Of a stretch of 64,000 nt of DNA, positions 23,001 to 31,566 are shown piece by piece. The DNA is taken from positions 14,730 through 78,729 of the forward strand of contig SMOI01000128.1 of the NCBI GenBank assembly GCA_008000375.1, written 5' to 3'. This DNA comes from Poteriospumella lacustris (taxonomy: Eukaryota > Sar > Chrysophyceae > Chromulinales > Dinobryaceae). Position numbers and translations under genes: made by a program. The notes under the pieces are model-generated. The model did not search any database and was not told where the DNA came from. It saw nothing but the letters and a program-made list of their open reading frames with translations. The first letter of the stretch is position 1. The number at the start of each line of letters is the position of its first letter.

Positions 23001-23903
23001 GGTGCTCATGGCCTTCCCATAGCAGTCCATGGAAGCGGGGCTGCTGCGGGGGGCTACAACAGCAATACTCGTGCGCCACCGACAGGTGCTGCTGCTGCCG
23101 TCCAGCACAAGCCGGCCGCATATGGAGCCCACGGAGCCGTACCATCGATGGCCAATGGATATCCTCCATCCTCTCGCTATGCAGGCGATATGTATGCCAA
23201 CGAGAGGATGTATGCTCATCAACAGGCCCCGCCTGGTGGGCCCTACCATCCGTCTATGATGGCCGGTGGCGCAAGTGGCTTAGCGAAGTCCGAGCGTGAA
23301 CGAGAACGTGAACGAGAACGTGAACGTGAACGTGAACGTGCATACATGTACGCTGGTGCTAGCGTAGACGGTCGGGATGCAGGATACTATTCTGGCCCTG
23401 GATATTATGGCGGAAGCGCTGGGCTCCGTGGTGGCCATCACAGCGTGCCGCTTCCTGGCGATCGATATCCCGACATGCGAGGTGCGCCCGCTTCATATCG
23501 TGGACCTGAGCACGAGACTGCGTATCATCAACGCGCCGGTGGTGAGTACGGCTACGATGGATACAGTGGTCGAGATGCTTCGAGTCACTTGGGTGGCGAC
23601 CTCTTTGGTGGTGTTTATGACCGCGAACCTTCGGCCGCCGGGCGAGCCGCGTTCGACTTCGACATGGGTCTGTCCTCAGGCGCCTCTGGCAGCGGACTGG
23701 GAGGAATGTTCGCTTCCTCTTCGGCAGGTGCTGTCGGTGCAAATCGTTCCACGTTGAATCGTGACGCGTTCCCTTTCGATCCGTTGGCTTCTTCGTCGTC
23801 GTCAGTTCTAGACGCCCCTCCAAACAGTACGGTCATCGGTACCGGTGGAGGTGGTGGCTTTCAACCCTTTGGCACAAGCGCGCAGTTCTCGAAGTACTTG
23901 TAG
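20012..23903 (+). CDS. PAP/OAS1-like nucleotidyltransferase fold protein, catalytic Asp lost
   Basis: Exons join(20012..20104, 20183..20419, 20589..23903), 1214 aa. Residues about 325-560 match the large plant/heterokont family of poly(A)-polymerase/OAS1-like proteins: GAVSFDATHTKSHCFLP, then a substrate-binding half with GRDNLFKRSLLLIRAWWLHE and SDQALLFMTVAVFNLH. In the family the first motif reads LPDGDIDLT, with the two metal-binding Asp. Here it is LPTDPIHVT (about residues 355-363), and the third Asp (VVDIS) is Glu in DVEISV (about 447). The enzyme is therefore predicted inactive. About residues 755-845 (LLTWRGPLPTGEVGKLL to GGLKKFIERYPSLFVF) look like a small winged-helix/LOTUS-like domain. 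The tail is Gly/Ala/Tyr-rich with an (RE)n run near 1010. An RNA-binding scaffold is plausible. The start is the only in-frame ATG in its exon. Confidence 0.8.
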
Positions 23904-25783
23904 CACAACGGACGTTGAGCGCCGAAAGTGTTGTCGGGGTTCTTTGGGATCGGTGTGTTGTGTTTGTTTCGATCTGTTACTGCACATTCGTTCTTCTGTG
24001 TTGCGTGTCGTTGCACGTTCTGTGGTGGCCTCTTACCTCCCATGGTCGCTGTGACTGCTGCTCCTTTGTTTGTTTCTTTTTGCTTTTTCCTGTCTCGTCT
24101 TACGATTGCCACGCCCCCTCTCCTTGTGTTAGTTCGTGTGCTCGTCGTCTGTTGCCATAGCTATGTGGCGCTTCGTTCCCTTCTGCTTCACACACAGCAG
24201 TCAGTTAAGATATCTTCACGCGATACGCGATTTCCATGATTGATATCGTCGTTGTCAGTGTGTGCTGCCTCGTCTGTCTTCTCTTGGCCACCGCGTTGGT
24301 TTGTTTATTTTTGTTTGTTGTTTGTTTTCGGTGTCGCTTCTTGGCAACAGAAGAAGCTTGTTCGCCCCCCTCTACCCCTCTACCCCTCTACACATATCCC
24401 GGAGGAACACCACTCCACCAAAAATATCGAAGAAACCCCCTCAATAAGTAAGAAAAATGTCCCAAAGGACGCCTGAAAGAACGGAGGGCGTGAGACATGG
24501 GTCATCGCTGTGAGACCTCATTATATGTGATATTCGTTGCGTTGGTTTCATTGTTGCGCTTTTTCATCGGGAAGACACAGTGCATGTGGAGTGAGAGGTA
24601 TCTGATGTGAGAGAGAATCCGAGTGTTCGTACTCCGCATATGCCAAGTCTTTCTCCCCTTCTCTCTGCGACACGGGACACCTACACTGTTTGTGTTCGTC
24701 TTTCGGGTTGCCTTGCATCATTGTTTGCTCCTGCTATTTTCCTGTGTTGTCCACCATCCAAGTACAGCGAGTTGTTCTCTTGCAGGTTTTTTTTAAGCTG
24801 CTGCTACTTCTCCCCCCCCCCCTGGGTACAGCGATGGTGAGTGGGCGCGTTCGATGATATCCGAAATGCTTTATTGATTCTCTTTCTCGCTACTCACGTG
24901 ATTGAATTCCACCTGGACGTGGTTGCGAGAGTGCTTTTATTCTCGGTCATTCTGGTACCAGCTCAGGCGCACATCATTTAATTCTATGGTGTGCATGTGT
25001 CGTTTGGTCGCGTGGCTCTTCCCACCCCCCATCGTAGCCAGTTGTTCAAGTGCGTGATTGTTTGCGTCTTCTTGCGTTTACTCTCTGCTCCCTTTATTGC
25101 GTTTATCATTGATTTCTTGACATATTCCCGCGTCGTGCTGGTCATTGACTACGGACGGATCTGCTCAGCTTCGGAGGAACTGAACAGGCAGTTGTGTAAC
25201 GTGATCAATTTTATGGAATTCTGTCTCGTGTTGTCAAGCGTTAGTTCGTCTGCTCAGGCACGTTGCACTTCTGTTGTAGATCATCACATCCAGTTTGTAC
25301 CTTGCGATTTATTATCCATCGTTCGTTGTCATCATGTGTAGTATGCCCACAGCCAAGATGTCCAATTTTGCTCGAAACTCAACAGCAAGATGAGATTTCT
25401 TCAGATGAATCTCTGCCCAATGTCGGATATGTTCAGTTGTACGGAAATCATTCTCCCCAAACGATTGGTCATGATGTCATGAAGTCGTGATGTGCAATCG
25501 AGAAGTGGGAGAACATGGAGGGACATGTGAGGTCGAAACGCTTCTCTGCAGTGCTGCACATTCTCGTCCGCACACCCAGACCGATCAGATTGTGGTCGTC
25601 TGGGTGAACGAGGATTGAACTTTTCGCAGAGGATCATCACTTCCCAACTTTCCACGTCATTGTGGTCGCATACGTTGAAATTCAGAAGGATATTGCAAAT
25701 CTTGTTTTCATACCGCTGTCTATTAGTTGGTTTTAGTGAGATCTGTGACGGAAATTATTCGACACAAGGGCAAGATTTTGAAA
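23904..25783. other. 1.9-kb pyrimidine-rich non-coding stretch
   Basis: This lies between the nucleotidyltransferase-like stop and the dienoyl-CoA reductase start. It is T/C-rich on the + strand, with a poly-C run near 24812-24822 and a CTCTACCC tandem at about 24368-24390. Short open frames rich in Val, Cys, Leu and Phe follow from composition. It probably holds a long 3' UTR and the next promoter. No RNA gene was recognised. Confidence 0.45.
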
Positions 25784-28162
25784 ATGATTTCAACTTCACG
25801 AACTTCAAGAAACGCCACGTTGGCTGCAATGTTGCGTCGTAGCAGTTCTGCTGCGACTGCCACCGCTTCTCCTTCAAGCTCCACAAATTCAAAGTTTCCC
25901 AAGCTGTTGGAGCCTTTGCAATTGACCGGTGGTGTGACCCTGCGGAACCGTGTGTTGATGGGTTCCATGCACACGGGATTGGAAGAATCCAAGAAGATGC
26001 TCGTTTTCCCCGGTAAATTGGATGAAATGGCTGCATTCTATGCAGAGCGTGCCAAGGGCGGCGTTGGTTTGATCGTTACGGGTGGTATTGCGCCCAACTT
26101 TGCCGGTACTGGATACTTCGGTGCCGCGAAGATGACGACGAAGTCCGAAGCCGCGCCTCACCGCGACGTCACTGCGGCTGTCCACGAGCACGGTGGCAAG
26201 ATTGCGATGCAAATTCTGCACACTGGACGATATGCTTACCATCCTTGGTTGGTCAGCGCATCGGCCATTAAGGCGCCCATCAACTCGTACACACCCAAGG
26301 CGCTCTCCACCGCCGAGGTCGACGCGTCCATCGACGACTTCGTTCGCTGTGCAGAATTGGCGAAGTATGGCGGTTACGATGGTGTTGAAATCATGGGCTC
26401 TGAAGGCTACTTCATCAACCAATTCTTGGTCAATCGCACGAACAAGCGCACGGACAAGTACGGCGGCAGCTACGAGAATCGCATGCGTCTTCCTACCGAA
26501 ATCGTGAAGCGTGTCCGTGCGGCGGTGGGCCCCGAGTTCATCATCGTTTATCGCTTGTCGATGTTGGACTTGGTTGAAGGCGGCTCGTCCTGGGAAGAAA
26601 TCGTGACGCTGGCGCAGCGCATTCGTGACGCGGGTGCGTCAATCATCAACACCGGCATCGGATGGCACGAGGCGCGCATTCCTACCATTGCCACGATGGT
26701 TCCTCGTGGTGCCTTCGCCTGGGTGACGCAGCGTATGCGCGAAGAAGTCCAGGGCATTCCTCTGTGTACCACTAACCGCATCAACAACCCCGCCGTGGCA
26801 GAAGACATCTTGTCGCAGGGCTCCGCCGATATGGTGTCCATGGCGCGTCCCTTCTTGGCGGATCCCCACTTCGTCAACAAGGCCGCCGCTGGCAAGGAGA
26901 ATGAGATCAACACCTGCATCGGCTGCAATCAAGCGTGTTTGGACCATATCTTCGTGTCAAAGCGTGCATCTTGCTTGGTGAATCCTGTTTCCGGGTACGA
27001 GACGTCGTTGCGCTTGACTCCTACGAAAGAGAAGCGCAAGGTCGCCGTCGTGGGTGCCGGTCCTGCCGGTTTGGCTTGCGCAACGGCTGCCGCTTCTCGT
27101 GGTCACGATGTGACGTTGATCGATGCGGCGAGTCAAATTGGCGGTCAGTTCAACTTGGCGAAGCTGATCCCCGGCAAAGAGGAGTTCTACGAGACGATCC
27201 GCTACTTCGACACGCAGCTGCAGAAGCACAACGTGACGGTGAAGTTGAACACACACATCGGCTCTCCCGCGGATCTGTCTGAGTACGACCACGTGGTGTT
27301 GGCGACCGGTGTGGTTCCTCGCGACATCAAGTTGCCCAACAAGTGCAAGACGCCCGGCAAGGTGAAGGTCCTGTCGTACCTTGAATTGTTGAAGGGTGGT
27401 GCGACCTTGGCGGGTAAATCCGTCGCCGTCATTGGTGCTGGTGGCATTGGCTTTGATGTGGCTGATTTCTTGTCCCATCCTCACGACGAGGGTCATGCGC
27501 CTGCCTCCGTGGAGGAGCAGAACGCGTTGTACCGTCGCACGACCGGCTTGTTGCCCACTCACGTCGAGAAGGACCGCATCGATTCTTTCTTGAAGGAATG
27601 GTCCGTTGACAAGAACATTGAACGCGGTGGACTGGCCCCTGCTGATGCTGCTGCCGCGAAGGCAAAGGTCGCTGAAGAGCGCAAGATCTTCTTGTTGCAG
27701 CGAAAGGGCGGCCGTTTGGGTCAGACGCTGGGTAAGACAACCGGCTGGGTGCACAAGGCAACGTTGAAGCGTCGCGGTGTCGAAGAGATCTCCGGTGCCA
27801 AGTACATTGAGGTCAACGACGACGGTTTGGTCATCGAAGCGCCAGTTCCTGGCAGCAAGAAAGGTGCCGATGGTAAAGTGCCCGTCGAGCGCCGCACGTT
27901 GCCGGTGGATACCGTCGTTGTGTGCGCTGGCCAAGAACCCCTGCGTGATTTGTTTGAGCCCCTGTCGACCTCGGGCAAGAAGCAAACCGTTTTCTTGATC
28001 GGTGGTGCGGAATTGGCTGCGGAGTTGGACGCCAAGCGTGCGATCGACCAGGGAACTCGTCTGGCGGCTCAGATTGAGACCGCCCAGACCGGTCAAGTAT
28101 TCTTGGCGCCCATCGATACGTCGCACAAGATCTTCAACTGGCTGCAGTCGTTCAAGAAGTAA
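25784..28162 (+). CDS. fadH: FadH-type 2,4-dienoyl-CoA reductase, probably mitochondrial
   Basis: Single exon, 792 aa (E. coli FadH 672). The bacterial-type enzyme uses NADPH, FAD, FMN and a 4Fe-4S cluster to reduce 2,4-dienoyl-CoA during beta-oxidation of unsaturated fatty acids. Parts in order: an Arg/Ser-rich N-terminus (MISTSRTSRNATLAAMLRR) that looks like a mitochondrial presequence; an OYE-like TIM barrel (VLMGSMHTGLEE, GYFINQFL, TGIGWHEAR); the cluster motif CIGCNQAC followed by C (about residues 377-395); the FAD site VVGAGPAGLACA; and the second dinucleotide site VIGAGGIGFDVA. The C-terminal third closely follows FadH (LGKTTGWVHKATLKRRGV, VVVCAGQEP, AIDQGTRLAA). The start at 25784 is the first ATG in the frame. 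There is no intron, and the codon use is strongly biased. An ancient bacterial origin is likely. Confidence 0.9.
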   Translation: MISTSRTSRNATLAAMLRRSSSAATATASPSSSTNSKFPKLLEPLQLTGGVTLRNRVLMGSMHTGLEESKKMLVFPGKLDEMAAFYAERAKGGVGLIVTGGIAPNFAGTGYFGAAKMTTKSEAAPHRDVTAAVHEHGGKIAMQILHTGRYAYHPWLVSASAIKAPINSYTPKALSTAEVDASIDDFVRCAELAKYGGYDGVEIMGSEGYFINQFLVNRTNKRTDKYGGSYENRMRLPTEIVKRVRAAVGPEFIIVYRLSMLDLVEGGSSWEEIVTLAQRIRDAGASIINTGIGWHEARIPTIATMVPRGAFAWVTQRMREEVQGIPLCTTNRINNPAVAEDILSQGSADMVSMARPFLADPHFVNKAAAGKENEINTCIGCNQACLDHIFVSKRASCLVNPVSGYETSLRLTPTKEKRKVAVVGAGPAGLACATAAASRGHDVTLIDAASQIGGQFNLAKLIPGKEEFYETIRYFDTQLQKHNVTVKLNTHIGSPADLSEYDHVVLATGVVPRDIKLPNKCKTPGKVKVLSYLELLKGGATLAGKSVAVIGAGGIGFDVADFLSHPHDEGHAPASVEEQNALYRRTTGLLPTHVEKDRIDSFLKEWSVDKNIERGGLAPADAAAAKAKVAEERKIFLLQRKGGRLGQTLGKTTGWVHKATLKRRGVEEISGAKYIEVNDDGLVIEAPVPGSKKGADGKVPVERRTLPVDTVVVCAGQEPLRDLFEPLSTSGKKQTVFLIGGAELAAELDAKRAIDQGTRLAAQIETAQTGQVFLAPIDTSHKIFNWLQSFKK

Positions 28163-28489
28163 ACACTGCTTATCTCTTTCTTTCGTTGTTTCGCTTGTTG
28201 CCTTGCTTCGCGAGGTGTAATCGTTTTGATTCTTTTCTGTTTGTGATTCGAGGGGGTTTTGGGGTGGTATTGGGTGAGTTAGTGGGTATGATACACAGCG
28301 ACAGTGACAAACGAACGGCGATCGACGACGGTACGCAGACAGAGATATGTCCGTAGTGGAAGCTCGACAACCACTTCAACGAACAAATCGACAACGACTA
28401 CACAGAAAACAAGCTGTCTGCCGCGTAAAGACTATTTCATCATCAACGAAGGAGGAAGAAGGAGGCGGCGCGACAAGGTCGTCGCGGTG
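28163..28489. other. Convergent intergenic gap
   Basis: This 327-bp gap lies between the 3' ends of the FadH-like gene (+) and RagC/D (-). It is G/T-rich in the middle; no repeat or RNA gene is seen. Confidence 0.3.
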
Positions 28490-29709
28490 TTATGAGCTGC
28501 CCGAGACGCTACCATTCGCTTGACCCTGCGGTCCAGACTGACGAATCACCAAGTCCAACGACTTGCGGAAGCAATTGATGTTGAAATCCAATATCGCACG
28601 CTTGGCGAAATACTCTTCGCGAATGACACAGACCAGTGCCACGTATTTGCTCACCTCTCGCAGATACAAGACCATGTTGTTGTTCAGCCGAATCGCCGAC
28701 GACGACTGCGAATCATACGGAATCGCGGCCCCGTCTTCTTCGCTCAGTCCGTAAATACATGAGACATCAATCACTAACTCTACCAGATCTGCGCACAACT
28801 CGTACGTGCGTGAATCGACTGGGTTCGAATCCGTCGCGATGTACAGCTTGGTGAAGACATCCAGCATGTACGACTTGTCCACAATCGAACTACAGCACCA
28901 CGTCGCTTATACACCGATTGGGCCATTTTTAAATAAAGACGAAGGAGAACTTACCTTTCAATGAGCTTGTCCAATAAAGAGTTCAACACCGGCAAATGCG
29001 GCACAAGTTTCTGCACGACTTTGCTGAAGGCCTCCAAGGCGCTGTGATCATAGATCGACGTCAGATAATAACTCACCAAGATGTCTGCGTTCACATCGGA
29101 GAGCTCAGAGGCGACGAAGTTTTGAATTAATTGTTGTTTCTCGGCTTTGGATTCATCCGGCATAACTTCGCCATCGACCTTGTGCAAGAACACTTCGAAG
29201 TGGATGTTGGGGTTGATGGCGTAGGCAGCGATAATGGTTTCCGCCAGTTTGGGCAGGGAATCGTCGAAATCGTTCTCTTGTGCATCAATGACATAGACCA
29301 AGGTACTGCAGTTGCGGAAGACACGCTCGATGGGAATTTGGTGGCCCATGTAAAAGACGGGCGACTTGGGGTTCAAGTCGTCGCCGAAATCCCACGTCTG
29401 AAATCGCAGGAAGTCATTATTGGCGATCTGATGGATCTCCACACCATGAGTAGACTCCAAGAAGAGAGTTTCATGGGGAGACATCTTGTGGAAAATAACG
29501 CGTTCGATACTGGATTTGCCCGATCTATGACCACGCCGAAAGGGTTTCACTGAACAGACTTATGCAGCAGGTCTTGTTTCTCAATCGACTTACCTGCGGG
29601 GGCCAGTGAAGAGAATTCGACGTTCTCCTTCACGAATAGCTTCATCAAAGGGAACTTGCTCGATGAAGTGCCCTCCCATGGGGCCGTCCCAAATTTCTCC
29701 ACGATCCAT
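28490..29709 (-). CDS. RRAGC: Rag GTPase, RagC/D (Gtr2) type
   Basis: Exons complement(28490..28889, 28955..29524, 29594..29709), 361 aa (yeast Gtr2 341, human RagC 399). RagC/D pairs with RagA/B at the lysosome or vacuole and recruits TORC1 when amino acids are present. The P-loop GPRRSGKSS (residues 36-44) is interrupted by the first intron, and RVIFHKMSPHETLFLEST and the guanine-recognition motif HKVDG are typical of RagC/D. In place of the usual WDFPGQ, switch II reads WDFGDDLNPKSP. The C-terminal roadblock-like domain keeps IATDSNPVDSRTYELC and VIDVSCIYGL, with a Ser/Gly tail. The start is the only ATG in its exon frame after an upstream stop. All splice sites are GT-AG, and the phases close. 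Confidence 0.93.
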
Positions 29710-30193
29710 CGCAAGCTGTGTAGATGCTCGAAGACTAGATGCGACGACTTTTTCACACTCTTCGATCAACCGCTGTCTCCCAAATCAGAGACAAACGATA
29801 GCGCAACAATCGTTGAGGCCAACGTGAATAAGATGTGGCAATATCAATTGCTCAACAAGAGGAATGCCGACTGCAAACGACGGCTCCGAACGACAGCACA
29901 CAGCAACACCCAAAGTCCCAAAACACAAAAGGTGCTGTTTCCAGATCATTTGGGATGGTCTGGGTAGTGTACAGGTAGATCACCCTCAGTCGCTTTTGGC
30001 TTTGGCTTTTGGCTTCGGGCTTTGGATTGATCGATGTGGATGTCTGCTTTCTGCCGTGTATGGTGTAACATGGTGTTACTGTCATTCTTCATCAGACGGG
30101 TGGGATTTGTTTGTCCTCTTCCCTTTATGAGCGTGTATTTTTGCAAGTATTTTCAGCGTTGAAGTGTATATTTTTTTTGTTTAGTAAACGAGG
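29710..30193. other. Divergent promoter region with GGCTTTT minisatellite
   Basis: This 484-bp gap lies between the starts of RagC/D (-) and the PI-PLC-like gene (+). A short tandem of GGCTTT/GGCTTTT/GGCTTCG units lies at 29991-30025, and a T-run precedes the PI-PLC-like start. Confidence 0.4.
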
Positions 30194-31123
30194 ATGTTCA
30201 TTCTGTTCGTCGGCTTGGTGGCTCTTTTTGGAGTGATTTCATCCGCGTCCGCGGCCCAATTAAGTGGCGACGCCCTTTTGACGCAGTATCCGATTATTAT
30301 GTCTCATGATTCCGCATCTGGAGAGATCAACGAGCACAGAGACTTTATCGTGGCCAAGTGGTCGAAAACGCAAAGCGTGGGTTTGGTGGATCAGTTGAAC
30401 TGCGGCACGAGAGCCTTCGATTACCGACCGTCCCTTAATAAGGACGGCAAAATCTATGCACATCATGGTGGTATCACGATTCGCGTTCCCATGGAAGAGA
30501 GTCTGCACCAAGTGTTGAACTGGTCGGCCGAAAACCCCGACGACTTGGTTATCTTCTACCTCTCTCATTTCGACGGAGATGGGTGCGAAAGTGCCGTGGA
30601 AAGTTTACTTCAAAAGAACGATGTGTTCTACGTGAAGGACTGCTCGGCCCTTGCATCGTTGACCTACAGCAATGCCAAGGCCGCGGCGACGAAGTCGAAG
30701 CTTGGTCGAAAGGGCTCGACAATGGCCATTTTCGATTGTACCGAAGAGAACTACGACGAGAAAATCAACTGCTATGGAAAGGGCTTCGTGTGCTATGACT
30801 CGTGGCCGCAAAATACGTCTTCAATCCCTTTCGAGCATTTGTCTACCCACTTGCAAAGCGTCACCAGTGTTGATCCTTCCTCCAGCTACGCGTCCAAAAT
30901 GTGGATGGCGCAAGCCCATTGGCAGTCTACGGCTGCATCAGTGACATTGGGAACTCTCCATGAATCATCGTTGGTTCTGGACGTCACACGCTCCAGAATC
31001 AACTACTGGCTCGAGAATGAGATCGCGCAGCATCGCTTCGCTCACCTCAATTTCCTCGAAGTCGACGAAGTCTGCGACAATGGAAACAACATTTACAAGG
31101 CGCTGCACTCCTACTACCGTTGA
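30194..31123 (+). CDS. Secreted PI-PLC X-domain-like protein
   Basis: Single exon, 309 aa. A signal peptide (MFILFVGLVALFGVISSASA) precedes a phosphatidylinositol-specific phospholipase C X-type TIM barrel. The general acid/base histidines fit H38 in IIMSHDSASG and H90/H91 in RAFDYRPSLNKDGKIYAHHGG. Other family marks are EESLHQVLNWSAENPDDLVIFYLSH and DCTEENYDEK. No Y or C2 domain is present, so it resembles the small secreted PI-PLC-like proteins of bacteria, fungi and protists rather than signalling PLCs. Likely substrates are phosphatidylinositol or GPI anchors outside the cell or in the secretory pathway. Several cysteines (NCGT, GCES, DCSA, NCYG, VCYD, VCDN) could form disulfides. The start ATG is immediately followed by the hydrophobic leader. 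Confidence 0.85.
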   Translation: MFILFVGLVALFGVISSASAAQLSGDALLTQYPIIMSHDSASGEINEHRDFIVAKWSKTQSVGLVDQLNCGTRAFDYRPSLNKDGKIYAHHGGITIRVPMEESLHQVLNWSAENPDDLVIFYLSHFDGDGCESAVESLLQKNDVFYVKDCSALASLTYSNAKAAATKSKLGRKGSTMAIFDCTEENYDEKINCYGKGFVCYDSWPQNTSSIPFEHLSTHLQSVTSVDPSSSYASKMWMAQAHWQSTAASVTLGTLHESSLVLDVTRSRINYWLENEIAQHRFAHLNFLEVDEVCDNGNNIYKALHSYYR

Positions 31124-31566
31124 AATTAAGAGAAGCCCCAGCTACTTACCGGTGTGTCCACTGTGTCTGGTCGGTCGAACCGATCATACGTGGTGGCCAC
31201 ACTCGTTGTCCAGTGAGTATATTCTGCTGCCGTATTGAAGATACCTTCAGCTTAAACTAATCTTATAGTATTCCTCCTTTCTCCTCGGTGTTCGTCTTGT
31301 TCAAATCAATCACGTGTCGAGACGAGAGCCGACAGAGCACTATTGTACATGTATTTTCCATACAGTACCCGATATAGGCTCTATATGTGGTCATAAGTAG
31401 TACGTTGCATCCATTCCATCCAATCGAATGAGGAGACCGTCGACGAACAACAATAGAATACCAAATACCATTGCATGAAACACATTTCCAATCGACTGGT
31501 GTCGCTTCTTGAGGTCATTGAAGACATGAGAGATCTTATGTTGTGAAGGAATCAGATTGGTGAAAC
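31124..31566. other. Intergenic gap between two + genes
   Basis: This 443-bp gap lies between the PI-PLC-like stop and the F-box gene start. It is A/T-richer than its flanks. I see no repeat or RNA gene in it. Confidence 0.3.

Noticed and set aside
24236-24451. Small hydrophobic open frame as a membrane peptide gene
   Set aside because: The Val/Leu/Phe/Cys content follows from the T-rich sequence, and overlapping frames give similar peptides.
26957-28126. 389-codon open frame antisense to the FadH-like gene
   Set aside because: Its peptide is Arg/Gln-rich with no domain; the sense strand encodes a clear enzyme over the same bases.
28822-28836. GGTTCGAATCC-like tRNA B box on the + strand
   Set aside because: It lies inside RagC/D exon 3 (encoding ATDSNPVDS on the other strand), and no tRNA fold or A box surrounds it.
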